Shown one piece after another: positions 11,057-23,825 of a stretch of DNA of 64,000 nt. The notes below the pieces were generated by a model. That model was not told the origin of the DNA. It did not search any database and saw nothing but the letters and a program-made list of their open reading frames with translations. The stretch is taken from contig NC_086374.1 in the NCBI RefSeq assembly GCF_036588685.1, forward strand, positions 23,366,886 through 23,430,885, in the 5' to 3' direction. Position numbers and translations under genes: made by a program. Each line of letters opens with the position of its first letter. The first letter of the stretch is position 1. The DNA comes from Mytilus trossulus. Lineage: Eukaryota > Mollusca > Bivalvia > Mytilida > Mytilidae.

Positions 11057-12319
11057 GCTCACCTGGCCCAAAGGGCCAAGCGAGCTTTTCTCATCACTTG
11101 GCGTCTGGCGAACGGCATCGTTGTTAACTTTTACAAAAATCTTCTTCTCCGAAACTTCTGGGCCACATTTAATCAAACTTGGCCACAATCATCTTTGGGG
11201 TATCTAGTTTAAAAAATTTGTGTTCAGTGACCTGGTCAAACATCCAAGATGGCCACCATGGCTAAAAATAGAACATAGGGGTAAAATGCAGTTTTTGGCT
11301 TATAACTCAAAAACCAAAGCATTTAGAGCAAATCTGACATGGGGAAAAATTGTGCAATTCAGGTCAACATCTATCTGCCCTGAAATTTTCAGATGAATTG
11401 GACAACCTGTTGTTATGTTGCTGCCCCTGAATTGGTAATTTTAAGGAAATTTTGCTGTTTTTGGTTAATATCTTGAATATTATTATAGATAGAGATAAAC
11501 TGTAAACAGTGATAATGTTCATCAAAGTAAGATTTACATATAAGTCAACATGACCAAAAGGTCAGTTGACCCCTTTAGGAGTTATTGCCCTTTATTGTCA
11601 ATTTTTAACCATTTTTCGTAAATCTTAGTAATCTTTTACAAAAATCTTCTCCTCTGAAACTACTGGGCCAAATTTAACCAAACTTGGCCACAATCATCAT
11701 TGGGGTAACAAATGTGTCTGGTGACCCGGCCAACCATCCAAGATGGCCACCATGGCTAAAAATAGAACATAGGGGGAAAATGCAGTTTTTGGCTTATAAC
11801 TCAAAAATCAAAGCATTTAGAGCTAATCTGACTTAGGGTAAAATGTTCTACAGGTCAAGATCTATCTGCCCTGAAATTTTCAGATGAATCAGACAACTCG
11901 TTGTTGCTTTTCTGCCCCTGAATTGGTAATTTTAAGGACATTTTGCTGTTTTTGGTTAATATCTTGAATATTATTTTAGATAGAGATAAACTGTAAACAG
12001 CAATAATGTACAGCAAAGTAAGACCTAAAAATAAGTCAACATGACCAAAATGGTCAATTGACCTCCTAAGGAGTTATTGCCCTTTATAATCAATTTTTAA
12101 CAATTTTCATAAAAATTGTAAAATTTCACTATCATTTTCCACTGAAACTAACAGAGCCAAGTTCATTATAGATAGAGATAATTGTAAGCAGCAAGGATGT
12201 TTAGTAAAGTAAGATCTAAAAACACATCACTATTACCAAAACACAATTTTGTCATGAATCCATCTGTGTCCTTTCTTAAATATTCACATAGACCAAGGTG
12301 AGCTCTTTAGAGCCTCTAG
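11057..12319 (+). mobile_element. Complete repeat 'A' element inserted in tandem repeat D
   Basis: 1,263-bp non-coding element running from GCTCACCTGGCCCAAAGGGC to AGAGCCTCTAG, flanked by TTA on both sides (11,054-11,056 and 12,320-12,322). Uninterrupted D units nearby (about 12,470) read CCCTTTTTTTACAAAATAC, which is the empty site with a single TTA. This shows insertion with a short target duplication. Internally it has two ~500-bp sub-repeats (from about 11,130 and 11,630), a GGCCCAAAGGGCC hairpin at the left end and an inverted AGGTGAGCTC near the right. No transposase is encoded, so it would be non-autonomous. Confidence 0.8.
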
Positions 12320-12322
12320 TTA

Positions 12323-13166
<844 letters not shown>

Positions 13167-13209
13167 TTGTATACCATAATACGTACCGTCAAAATTTTGA
13201 GGGGTTTTG

Positions 13210-13830
13210 AGGGGCGTATAAAAACTTAACATTGAGTAATGAACCATATTTACATACACCAAATAAAGGTAACCTATTGCATATGGTATTCCATAAAAAC
13301 AGACCAAAACACAAAAACTTAACTTTAACCACTAAACCATGAAAATGAGGTCAAGGTTACATGACAAGTGCCAGTTGGACATGTACACCTTACAATCATT
13401 CCATATAACCTATTGCTAATAGTATCTGAGAACGAACTTGAGTTGTTAATTTCTGTGTCATTTGGTCTCTTGTGGAGAGTTGTCACATTGGTATTAAATT
13501 TAGTTGAGACAAACTTAAACATATCCTTTTTTATATTGACCATGAAAACTTTAAAATATTCTCTAATCCATGAAATGAGGTCAAGGTCAAGGAAAACTGG
13601 CATGAGGACCTTGAAAGGTAGCCATATGCAAAATATGGTTATCCTTTTACTCATAATGAGAGAAAAAGTAAGAATACATGTACTAAAAATCTTAACTTTT
13701 TTTCCCCAAGTAGTCACTGAACAATGAAAATGATGTCAAGGACAATGGACAAATATCAGTTAGAAACTTCCTAACTTAAGGTATCTATATGCAAAGTAAC
13801 AAGGATCCAGGTATTATACCCTCCAAAATA
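13210..13830 (+). repeat. Tandem repeat 'B', fourth array
   Basis: Units with CATGAAAATGAGGTCAAGGT (about 13,345), GAGGTCAAGGTCAAGG (about 13,577) and a degenerate copy near 13,725. A fragment resembling repeat E (TTGTGGAGAGTTGTCACATTGG) interrupts it at about 13,465-13,490. Overlapping ORFs of 119 and 130 codons on opposite strands are not genes. Confidence 0.75.
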
Positions 13831-14670
13831 TTAAGCTTTTAAATAGTAAGGTAATGCTGTTGCCACTGGATCACTATGCTAAAGTCCACTCTTGACAAAA
13901 ATAAGACCAATACCAGGTCTGGACCAGCATTGCAACATACAAATTGATTGAGGTAACATGTATACTGAAGTATAAATAATTGTTCCTTTACAATTGAAGG
14001 CAATAAAACTTTTTCATATTCCTTACAAAATGAGTGTTGTAGAATTTCAAACTATCACCAAAAATTCAGTTGGCTGCACTGCAGATGTAAAATTTCTAAC
14101 AAGCAAGTTGGAGACCAAAAAATAAACTTTCTTTCCAAAAAGATTAACAAAATTATTCTTGTACAATGAGTTTCCCCCCGCCCTTTGGGGACAACCATTT
14201 TATATTCTGGTGGGGGCTAGGATGATTTGTGTTGCATTTGATTTTTGGGTAAGTTATAGAGACAGATTATATATTTTCATTTATAAAGCATGATTTTTCA
14301 TTTTCAATAAAACAAGTTTAAGGGACCTATTTAATACGAGTTTTGACTGGAAACTACAAAAATGCTTATTTGGGCCCCCTTTCTGGACACTAATTTCTAA
14401 AATTTTGAGGCCATAACCCCCAAAATCAATCCAAACCTTCCTTTTGTGGTTAGAAACTTTGTGTTAAAATTTCATTGATTTCTATTTATTTATACTAAAG
14501 TATTCATCCTGAAACTATCTGTCTTTGGAATTTTTTTTTAGAAACTCTTTGATAATTCTTTTTTTTAATCCTTAGTCTAAACCGACCTTAAAATTACCAG
14601 AAACTACTACAATCTTTTAAAAGAAATTCTTTAACAGAATTTGATCTACAATAGCCAATCACAATCTTAC
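13831..14670. other. Intron of FEM-1-like gene, no further feature
   Basis: Non-coding. A GC-rich CCCCCCGCCCTTTGGGG patch near 14,172 is the only notable composition change. Confidence 0.5.
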
Positions 14671-14808
14671 CATTCCAGCTTTGGTGGTTATTCTGAACAT
14701 TTGACCAGCAACAGTAAAGATATCATTGTCTTCTAATGAAACAAGACCATCCACAGGCTCAAAATTCACTGTCAGTTGATGGGAAGGTAACAATGGCATA
14801 ATAGAAAT
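14671..14808 (-). CDS. FEM-1-like protein, internal exon (46 codons)
   Basis: Bounded on the minus strand by acceptor TTTTTTCTCAAG and donor ATG|GTAAGA. It has exactly 46 codons with no stop and is phase 0 at both ends, reading ISIMPLLPSHQLTVNFEP... and ending ...FRITTKAGM. It joins directly to ASGDPSEEAYIALK of the next exon. I recognise no domain. Precise splice sites and frame continuity make it a confident part of the gene. Confidence 0.85.
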
Positions 14809-15939
14809 CTTGAGAAAAAAAACAAAAAGAGTTTAAACTTAATCCAATAATTAAAGTATAGAAAAATGTTAAACAAATGACCAAAAAATACAGTTCGTAC
14901 TTGCCAACTTTTTAAAAACTCCATCTTGGATTTTAAGCCGAAGAGGACCTACAAGTTTTGAATTTATTACAATATTGTTTAAATGAGTATGTGTGTACCT
15001 AAGTATCTTTTTAACTTATTTGAATGACTGTTTTGAGTTGTTAAGTTATTACATAAAAAAATCCAAATGTAAGGTGAAAACCTCTAACTGGAAAAATATA
15101 CCATAAACATTAAAGTTGGCAATGTTGAATATTTTTCAATCTTTTAATTCTTGAATGAGTTTTTCCTCTATTATTTAGACAATGAACTTTTTGATGATAA
15201 AACAATAAATTATGAATGGAATTATATCGTTTTATACAGATTCTCAATTTCTTTATTAACACAACAGCAACATCAACAACATCTTGACAACATCCATTGC
15301 TGTATGATGTCAGAGGAGTGAAATTATATTAGTTTCACATAAACTCTCAAGTTAAAGTTAACTCTGATACTGATTGAATAAAACCCATTGAGTGCACATG
15401 TTCATGTACAAGTATATGCCATAAAGTCACAATGATTTCAATCTATTGTGTATATATTCATAAATTCTCCAATATACATTTATTAAAAAAAATGTCCTGA
15501 ATGAACACTAGCACAAGAGACTCAGTTTAAAGTCATGTGATTTACATCAGGCAAGACATTAACTAAAAATTGTAGACTCTTTTCTTCTTCTCTTGTTACA
15601 GAAAACCATCAATGTACTGATGTTAACTTTCCAGCGCATGCCTGGTAAATGTTTTTAAAATGAATTTATGTGAATAATTTTTGTCAAATTATAATTTATC
15701 AAAATATTTCTTGTTCAAAGTTTTTGGTCATATATTTTCGTATTTTTCAGTTTTTACAAATTTTCTTTGTTTTTAATTTATACAATTTTTTTTTAGTTTT
15801 AAATATTACATTTTTTATTTTTATTTTTTGGTATAAGATAAAAACAAGAGTATCTGTTTATTTCAGATGAGGGACTCATCATGTATAGTCTATATACAGT
15901 ATAGTTACTAAAATTACAAGGTCCAATTTTTCAGCCGTC

Positions 15940-16515
15940 ATCACGTGAAAACGACGAATCAAAGAATTCAACTTTATATATAACTAATATAGTACAAAGG
16001 TGTAGATTGAAAATTACACCGCTCCAGGCCCTTTCGTTTTCCACGTAATTAATATTGCCAATAATTAAGAAGTTCCGGGTCGAGTCCGATACCGATACCG
16101 ATACCAATAGTATATTTACCTGTTACCGATTACCTTATCTGTACGTTCCGCATCTGACAGGCGCACCACCAAACGGTGTATTCAGGATTAATATGCTATA
16201 TAGTATTACACGGGTCATAATCACAGGGTTGACACTACTTAATTGTCAAATTGTTAACTATTGTAGTATTTTAATCAGTAAGACTTTCTAAGATACCAAT
16301 ACGAATACTAAAAATCTGGACTAAAAATAAAGCGTATAGGTACAGTTTTCAATTTGTTAACGGACATGACGTAAAACAGCGAATCAAATAATTCAACTTT
16401 ATTTATAACTAATATAGGACAATGCTGGTGATTAAAAAATACTCCATTCCAGGACCTTTTGTTTTCCAAATAATTAATATTACCAATAATTGATAAGTTC
16501 CAGTTCGACGGGTTC
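15940..16515 (+). repeat. Direct duplication of ~145 bp, 420 bp apart
   Basis: 15,945-16,085 and 16,366-16,513 share CGAATCAAA.AATTCAACTT, AACTAATATAG.ACAA, CCAGG.CCTTT.GTTTTCCA and ATTAATATT.CCAATAATT in the same order, at clearly diverged identity. A short (CCGATA)n run sits at 16,087-16,110. Intronic and non-coding. Confidence 0.75.
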
Positions 16516-17120
16516 AAACAGAAAGATTTGAAAGCAGAGAAAACTGTTTATCTTATAATCACCATGACTTTATCAAATGACAATACTAATACTAAAATAA
16601 GGCTTGCTTATAGTTATAAACTTTAATTTAGTCACGGACCCGCGATATCACAGGTGTGTTCTAGTAGTTACTAAGGAACAGATATCATCCTACAAATGTA
16701 ACCTTATAACTGTGTACACAAATCAGGTTTATATCGAGTGAAGCTGGTTTCAAAGGAATAATCCTAAATACATAAAATATAATACAACAAATAAGTGTCT
16801 TTCAATGACAGAACAATAAAAGAACAGAGTTCCAATGTCCTCTGTGTTGCAAATATTCTATCTATCCAAGATACAAGGACAATAACTGAAATATAAAGCA
16901 CTTGTTGGGGGGTCCTTTTAAACATTTTATTAATATCTTAAGAGAAATGAAAGCTTCAAAGCAAATGCAATCTGATTTCCATTATGTATTTGTTGCCAAG
17001 GGACATGACTCTTATATTAAATCTGCTCTGATTTTTCGAAACTTGTCTAAGACATTGCTGATGTAAACCTATGATATAATCTGGCAAGTATTGTACATGT
17101 GAGAGCGCTAAAAAGACTGG

Positions 17121-17276
17121 ACAGATGGACACATAGAACGATGGACGCCTGGTATTTCTATGTCCCTTGCAAAGCAACAGATGGACACACAGAAGGATGG
17201 ACGCCCGGTATTTCTATGTCCCTTGCAAAGCAACAGATGGACACACAGAAGGATGGACGCCTGGTATTTCTATGTT
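17121..17276 (+). repeat. 56-bp tandem repeat, ~2.8 near-identical copies
   Basis: Units start at 17,121, 17,177 and 17,233 with ACAGATGGACACA.AGAA and contain GGTATTTCTATGTCCCTTGC. Only a few substitutions separate the copies, so the expansion is recent. It gives rise to an 87-codon repetitive ORF that I do not call. Confidence 0.95.
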
Positions 17277-17649
17277 TTGAAGGGGACAACAACAGCAAGG
17301 ATATAACCACAAAAGTTGCAGTTATGAAACAACAATGGACAGTGAAATTATTTCAGGAATGACTGTAATATTTTTTCTGTCTATGAGAAATAACATAAAA
17401 ATGTGGTCCATACTGAATTACGTGTGTAGCGGGTAATTAAACAGTGTGCACCACATATTTTATGTTATTTCAAATAGACTGACAAAATATTACATTTATT
17501 TCTTATAATTTAATTCTATTTCATTTTAAACCGGCGTAATTCATGAAAAAACATTGATGACCTCATGGTAACATGACAAAATTGTGTCTATGATATGATA
17601 AACAAAACGATGTCAGCCAAAATTCAATTATTTTAAAATAGTTACTCAC

Positions 17650-17728
17650 ATTATTTTTTTCATCTATGCATATTCTGGCCAATTCATTCTGAACAGCATG
17701 TTCTATCTTTATATAACAATCCTTACAT
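17650..17728 (-). CDS. FEM-1-like protein, internal exon (79 nt)
   Basis: Acceptor GATTATTTACAG and donor AAT|GTGAGT bound 79 nt: one base completing a codon and then 26 codons (CKDCYIKIEHAVQNELARIC...). It ends in phase 0, as the following exon requires. Cysteines are frequent (CxxC at the start), but no zinc-finger family is recognised. It is too short to stand out as an ORF; splice signals and phase carry the call. Confidence 0.75.
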
Positions 17729-17769
17729 CTGTAAATAATCAAAAGCTAATAATATATAAACTAGAATGT

Positions 17770-18300
17770 TGTATAGACTTGTACAGTGTTAGATGTATGT
17801 CCCTTAACAGCTCTTGTATCAACTTTTACAGTGTAAACTCTTGAAGTGACTTGCACATTGTTTGTTGTATTCCCCTTTTCATGTTATGCTTCAGAGACTT
17901 GTACAGCGTAACATGTATTTCCCTTACCAATTTATTTTTGATAGCCTTGTACATTACATGAATCCATGGTGTATTTTCCTTACTAGTTCATTTTGAATAG
18001 ACTTGTACATTTTAAATGTATTTCTTTATCACTTCATGCTGTTTTAAGACTTATACAGTGTAAGATATCTTGTCTCTACTGGTTCATGTTAAAAAAAGAG
18101 ATTTGTCCTATGTTGAATATTTTCCCTTACCAGTTCTAGTAGTGACTTGCACATTGTTTGTTGTATTCCCCTTTTCATGCTATGCTTTAGAGACTTGTAC
18201 AGTGTAACATGTATTTCCCATACCACTTCATGCTGTAAAGACTTGTACAGTGTAAGATGTATTTCCCTTATCAATTCATAAAAACTTGTACAAAGTTAAA
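17770..18300 (+). repeat. Minisatellite, ~50-60-bp unit, about 10 diverged copies
   Basis: The unit is roughly AGACTTGTACAGTGTAAGAT + GTATTTCCCTTACCAGTTCA. A ~55-bp segment (GTGACTTGCACATTGTTTGT...) at about 17,857 recurs nearly unchanged near 18,140, so part of the array was duplicated as a block. It lies in a FEM-1-like intron. Confidence 0.8.
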
Positions 18301-18495
18301 TGTAGTTCACATTATATAACTTATATACAGTGTATTGATATTTAAGTCTTAGATGCATGATATTTTTGATGAATTGTTATTGACTTTGAACTAGCTGTCA
18401 GTAACTCCAAGGGATGCGCAGCATATCTTGTTTGTTACAGGGATGTATAAGTACCTGTCCATGACCTGTCTGTCAGATGTACATTGTATTTCTAA

Positions 18496-18888
18496 TAGAC
18501 CACTTTCGAGTTCATCCGTCACCGGAAAAAACTCGTCAATTATACGCGCCTTTATCACCGTCATTTGTGCGTTTAGGGGCGTCGTCACTTCCCTTCCAAT
18601 GTTGAGCGAGTGGTTGGAAAACTATAATTCTATATTGTACGAATTATTCGGCAAATTGAATTCTCAAAATTGACAATCAACACTGCTGTCATTAGGGAAT
18701 TGTCAGTAAGTACCTACAGAGCAACCATTATTTCTAGTTTATCCTGCACAAAGACGATCACTAAGACGCTTGATGAACGTAAATAGTGCAGGGATACAGG
18801 CGAGCCCCTCTATCTGGTAAATGACGTCATATAGGCGTGCATAATTGACGAGTTTTTGCCGGTGACGGATGAACTCGAAAGTGGTCTA
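18496..18888. mobile_element. Terminal-inverted-repeat element (MITE), ~390 bp, TA-flanked
   Basis: TIRs of about 57 bp begin GACCACTTTCGAGTTCATCC and end GGATGAACTCGAAAGTGGTC, and continue inward with matching CGTCACCGG..AAAACTCGTCAATTAT. TA flanks both ends (18,496-97 and 18,887-88), as expected for Tc1/mariner-type transposition. The interior is non-coding. Short ORFs on both strands across it are not genes. Confidence 0.9.
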
Positions 18889-19033
18889 TTGTATCCCTCT
18901 GATGAGTTAAACCTTTTTCAACTAATTTCTAAAGTTTTTTCTTATGTTGTACTGTTACATCACTCTCACATGTTAGGTTATACATGTATCAACCATTATT
19001 GAAGGATGTTTAGTGATCTATAATTGCCAACAC

Positions 19034-19242
19034 CTAAGTGAATGTTTGGTCACTGGATAGTTGTTTAATTGGCAACCATACCACATCTCATTATTTGTAT
19101 ATAGAACACATCTCAAAATAAATACTCTAGTACAAATAACCAACCCTCCAACTGAATATTCTTTCTGATCATCAAACAATGGTCGTCGTCTTACATCTAC
19201 TCCATTTTCTACTGCAGTCACGTGACCAACCAACCGATACAT
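19034..19242 (-). CDS. FEM-1-like protein, first coding exon (start codon)
   Basis: The acceptor ACATATTTTCAG is followed immediately by ATG at 19,242 (MYRLVGHVTAVENGVDVRRR...). If joined to the upstream exon ending at 21,251, the codons before this ATG are TAA-CTT-GGA-AAT, so an in-frame stop places the start here. The frame stays open to a stop at 19,018. A donor AG|GTGTTG at 19,034 leaves two bases, which matches the one-base start of the next exon. The donor is weak, and the last ~20 codons (from MWYGCQLNNY) fall in a degraded copy of dispersed repeat 'E', so the 3' boundary is the least certain part of the gene. An earlier GTAAGA donor after ...ENGVD is phase 0 and would not fit. Confidence 0.6.
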
Positions 19243-19359
19243 CTGAAAATATGTAAAACAAATATAACATCAGATTCAATTCTCTTAATGTCAAAAACTT
19301 TTACTTTCTTAATCTATGCTGTAAAATTATCATAACTATTATCTACACAAGTTCCCTAA

Positions 19360-19592
19360 GGGAGCGACCATTTGATTTAGTTGTAATCTCCTGCCTTTTA
19401 ATTTTTCACTCTATTTGGTCCTGTCTTTTTTTATTAGTTTATCCTGACTTTTTTTACCTAAATTTTCATCCTGCCTTTTTTTGTGTGCAAAGTGCATCAT
19501 CCAGCCATTTTTTATTACTCAAAACTCCTGTCCTGCCTGCCTTTTTATCCTAGCCCTCTAGCCCCCTCATTAAAAATCAAATGGTAGCTCCC
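19360..19592. mobile_element. Inverted-repeat element, ~233 bp
   Basis: Ends are GGGAGCGACCATTTGATTT on the left and AAATCAAATGGTAGCTCCC on the right. Inside, the phrase CCTGCCTTTTT recurs several times. It sits upstream of the first coding exon of the FEM-1-like gene, in its first intron. Confidence 0.85.
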
Positions 19593-20029
19593 GAATAGAT
19601 GTATGTCTTAAAATATATAGTGACTAACATGGCTACACCCTGGTTGTAAAGCAAATGTTTAAGGAAAGAATAAGAACAATATTTCAAATATCTTCAAAAA
19701 TGTATCAAAATATTCATTTAAACAGAAGTCATATCAAAAGAAATAGAATGTCAACATTGAAAGTGAAACAAAGGTAAATCTTCGATCCACAAAATATCAT
19801 TCTTATACAGGTTAAAATGATAATTAACTTTTTTTTAAACCTATAACATGAAATCAAACACAGACATAGATTAATTCTATTTATATTAATGTTTATGTTA
19901 ATATTGAGTTATGACAGTCTACATTTTTTGAAGATCATCTCAATAATTTAATTAGATAGCGTTTAGACCAAAATACACACAAAATTCTTATTTTCATTTA
20001 AGAGTATATGTAGTGCAGTGACAGAATAG

Positions 20030-20160
20030 GAAAAAGTCGATTATTAAAGGAGTTTAATTTCACTTCATGGTACACGGCTAAAAGTTGGCACAGTCCTAGA
20101 AAAATGAATTTACTTGAATTAAAGATTGGTCGTCAAAAAGTCGTATGGTGCAGTATTTTT
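20030..20160 (-). repeat. Inverted partner of the repeat at 23,690-23,805 (left)
   Basis: Reads inward AAAGTCGATT, then ATGGTACACGGCTAAAAG, then TGGTCGTCAAA, then GTATGGTGCAG. The same order appears on the opposite strand at 23,690-23,805. The two are either separate copies or the ends of one 3.8-kb element. Confidence 0.6.
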
Positions 20161-21250
20161 TTATTTCAGCTTCTAGTCAGCAAATTTGACATCAAATGCA
20201 TATCATAAGTGGCATGCAGTTTGGCTTTTCTATTCAAAAGCTGCCATCGTATATCTTTCTTTTTTGTATTATTTAAACGTGAAACATAATGTTCTATGCA
20301 TTTGGCAAAAAGGGTAATCCTCAAAGCCTTTTGATGACAAATTATGATGGTAAAAACTACTGTTAACAGGGAAATTTTGTGTTTTACCCGATTCAACATC
20401 ATACAACAAAGCGCTGATGAATGGATTATATCGTATCTACTATAAAGTAATAAAACTACAGTTTTTCTTTTCATGTACACATGTTTTTATGAGGTCGTAT
20501 TGTTTAAAACGATATTTTTTTTAATTTAAAAAATCTCTTCTCATCAATCATTTACCTAAAAATATTACGGATAGTTGTGTCCCGTCCATGATTGGGCAGG
20601 GACATAGTTTTCCTGTAATATTTGGACTTGAAATTACTTGTTTTTTTTAGATGTTTTATTGTTTCGTTGAATTATTTTGGTGTCCGTAATTCTTTTTTTA
20701 AGGTTGTGTTATTTTGATTTTATTTATGTAAAAGGCGAAATAAGTTTTTCAATGGTTTATTTAAGAAATAGGGATCCGACAAAATCCCCAAAAGATAATA
20801 AAACCAGAAAGTCCGTTGAAACTTGCGTTATCATTTCAAAGAAGCAAACATTCATTTTAATAGCTTGAATAGTGTTATTCTATTAAATGCAGAAGTAGAA
20901 TAATTGATTTATTTTTACAAACGTACAGTAAATTGAGGTATTTTGACACAGTTGATTCGTGTAATGATAAAATATATACAAGATTGCGCATACAATTGTG
21001 ACTTTAATTCATAGATATACATCTATCATCAGGTTCATTCTATTGGCTTGAAAATTGTTTCTAATAAAAATGGATACGAATGATGCATAAGTCTACATGA
21101 CATACATGAATGTAGTGCTATCTACAGTTCGCACTGCAATTTGAAATGCAGAATCTTTTAAAGACCTAAAGTAAACCTTTTTGCTTGAGTTCTATGATTT
21201 CAAAATTCAGATATAATTTTATACCTACATTTTAGTCAGTCAGTACTTAC

Positions 21251-21310
21251 ATTTCCAAGTTAGCTTGTGATAAAGGATAGTCGTACTACAGAAATTAGAA
21301 CGTTCGCTTC
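21251..21310 (-). promoter_or_regulatory. Probable 5' non-coding exon of the FEM-1-like gene; start site unresolved
   Basis: A strong minus-strand donor, TTGGAAAT|GTAAGTACTG, marks the exon end at 21,251. The exon holds an in-frame TAA relative to the downstream ATG, as expected for 5'UTR. The transcription start should lie between about 21,300 and 21,500. I see no TATA or other firm core motif, so the 5' edge given here is only nominal. Confidence 0.5.
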
Positions 21311-22195
21311 ATATCTTGGCCTTTTTCTTTGATATTGAGACGGATTGACGACTACAAACAAAAATTATGACAAACTTTGGAGGGCGATTTTAACTTTCCA
21401 AATGTCAATTCCCCAGTTAGATCTCAATGTACTACACTCCTCTGCGCCATCGTATAATGTGCACGTATCTCAAATGAAACCCTATGGTGGTGCTTGTTGA
21501 GTCAATACAGTCATCTTGGACAGGGGTGTACCCCTGACTACTTAAAACAGGCCGCAGAATTTTAAGGGATATTCAAACATATTAGTCGACGATACTATTA
21601 AAACGGCATGGTAAAAGTAGAAGAACGACGTAAATGACAAACAAAATTCTGCAAAACTCTACATAGACCACCAAAGATTAACACGAAACATACTGAAAAC
21701 AAGGTTATCTTGTGTGCCCGCGGAAAGTTTAGAAGATTCTGTTTCAATTGTTACACCTGAGTGTCGAACTTGGAAAGTTAATTTTGGTGTCATGTTCTTA
21801 ATTATGAAGAACTTGCGACTGAAATAGACACAAACTAGGTTTTTATATTACCGTATCACGAATAATGATACATTTAATCTCTCGCTGCCCAACTCACTAG
21901 CACGTCTTTTTGCAGTTTACAATTTTTAGATACTAAGTGTCAGATCAGATCTGAAAATTTGCAATTAATTTGTGTTCCATTCCTGTTTGTTATATAATGA
22001 TACTTTTGATTCGCATGACACGGGTAACATCTTGTTGACACAACCAAACTGAACTATTTTTTGTTTTTACTGGAATTACCCTAGCTTTGTTTTAAACATA
22101 ACCATCGGTAACTTACGTCCTGTTGCCTGTGTTTCTTTGAGACATACAGACAAAATGACAGCCGGCTCAAGTCAAGAAACCGAAGTCACGGCTAT
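21311..22195. other. Upstream region of FEM-1-like gene, no ORF
   Basis: Probably holds the promoter of the FEM-1-like gene near its left edge. It is otherwise non-coding, with no repeat I can name. Confidence 0.4.
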
Positions 22196-22330
22196 CAAAG
22201 GTTGTGCTATGTGTACTATTGTTTGTCTGTGGTTTTTTTATCATTTTTTGGCCATGGCGTTGTCAGCTTATTTCGATTTATGACTTTTAATGTCCCTTTG
22301 GTATCTTTTGTCTCTCTTTTATATGCTTGC
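22196..22330 (+). repeat. Second copy of the RT-element 3' module
   Basis: GTGTACTATTGTTTGTCTGT, GGCCATGGCGTTGTCAGCTT and GTCCCTTTGGTATCTTTTG match 1,610-1,740 with modest divergence. No RT coding sequence remains beside it. Confidence 0.75.
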
Positions 22331-23689
22331 ATCTATTTTAAAGAAAACTACAGCCAAGACGAGGAATTTCATTCTCTAAAACAGAACATTTAAGTAAAGG
22401 ATGTTTAATGCTTATTTGTCATATAGCCACTATGAACCTTTACTGGGAGTCAAACTGTTGTATTCTAAATTACAAGATCATTCACAGAAGAAAGTGTTTT
22501 TTTACCATCAGCAGTGTGATATAAATGCTATCCCTAGTTCAGATATCAAATCACTTATACAGACCAGAATGTAGGGCATAACGACCACGACAATCGGAAA
22601 CATTGCACAGACTACAGTCATGTGATCATGGCTAGTGTATACTGTCGATGCGGATCACAGATGCACTGATGTTTCAGTTGTTTTATGTCCCCCATAGATT
22701 GACATGGCCAAAGTGTATTTAGCAATGACGATGATGTCCAATGGTGATGGATAAAAGCTTGCTATATGTGGTACACAAATATTTGACCACCACTCTTTTG
22801 CAAGGCACAACACGTTTAATGTCCGAAGTTTAACATTGATATTCGCAATATCATTATAGGATTCGTGGCTTAAGAATTTTGTAGTGTTCTTTAAACACTA
22901 CGGACCAATACCGGCATTCGAGATTTGCTAAAACTTCCACTTGCGAACATACATATTCTAGCCAATGGTCAGAACGTCGTAATAACGTCCCTACATTACA
23001 AAAGTCATTTGAGGTCTGAATTACTGATTAAAGTTAAGTATATTTAGTGCTATGTCAATATATCCCGCATAAAAAAATATGATCTTGCGTCACTTAGTTT
23101 GGGATTGAATAACCGAAACGTTCTTTATTTTCAAACGAATAAAAGGCTATTCTTTCATAAAACATACCTTTTTGAAGTTGTAAGTTTATCTTAAATGATT
23201 TATTTTCCTATTGATACAAATTTATGTCATAGAAATCGTCATGACATTGTCAAAACTCAGCTATAAGTATGTTTTGAAATAATTTGTGTTGTCTGTTTTG
23301 CATGAACCGAGTTCAACGTTTATGGCAAAAACTTAAGTTTTCACTTTCATTGATGTAAACTAGATGGTTATATGAATAAATACATATTTTTTTTATAATT
23401 TTCTATAAATTTTGTTAAGTTTTGACAGACGTTGTTCTTATTATTTGAAAAAAATACATCATGTAAAACTAAAAACTACCCCCCTTTTTGTACAGTCGCA
23501 TACGTGTGTTCGGAAATCTCATATAATGATGGATTTCCACTTTTTGGATGAAAAATTGAATAAGAAAGAAAATAGATTTAACTTTTCAACCCATTCTACT
23601 GTAAAAAGGGTATTTAAATTGGAGTTAGATATGCAATTTTAATTTTCCTTGAAAATGACATATGACCTTTGATTAAGATTTCTGAAAAA
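22331..23689. other. No gene recognised
   Basis: AT-rich intergenic DNA. One 76-codon frame at 23,412-23,642 shows no recognisable features. Confidence 0.5.
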
Positions 23690-23805
23690 CTGCACCATAT
23701 ATTCATTTGACGACCAGAAGAATCTCAAAGTACACATATTTCCGAATCCAATGATATATGATATAGCCGTGTACCATTTTTGACGATTAAAATTTTATAA
23801 ATCCG
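23690..23805 (+). repeat. Inverted partner of the repeat at 20,030-20,160 (right)
   Basis: ACTGCACCATAT, TTTGACGACCA, ATAGCCGTGTACCAT and AATCCGACTTTGG occur in this order, the reverse complement of the left copy. Confidence 0.6.
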
Positions 23806-23825
23806 ACTTTGGTCACCGGCCTAAT

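Noticed and set aside
13325..13727. ORFs of 119 and 130 codons on opposite strands
   Set aside because: They cover tandem repeat B and a repeat E fragment and show no protein features.
16055..16291. 78-codon plus-strand frame containing DTDTDTNS
   Set aside because: It arises from a short (CCGATA)n run in a duplicated intronic segment.
18391..18673. Two opposite-strand ORFs of 65 and 81 codons
   Set aside because: They lie in the inverted repeats and interior of a MITE.
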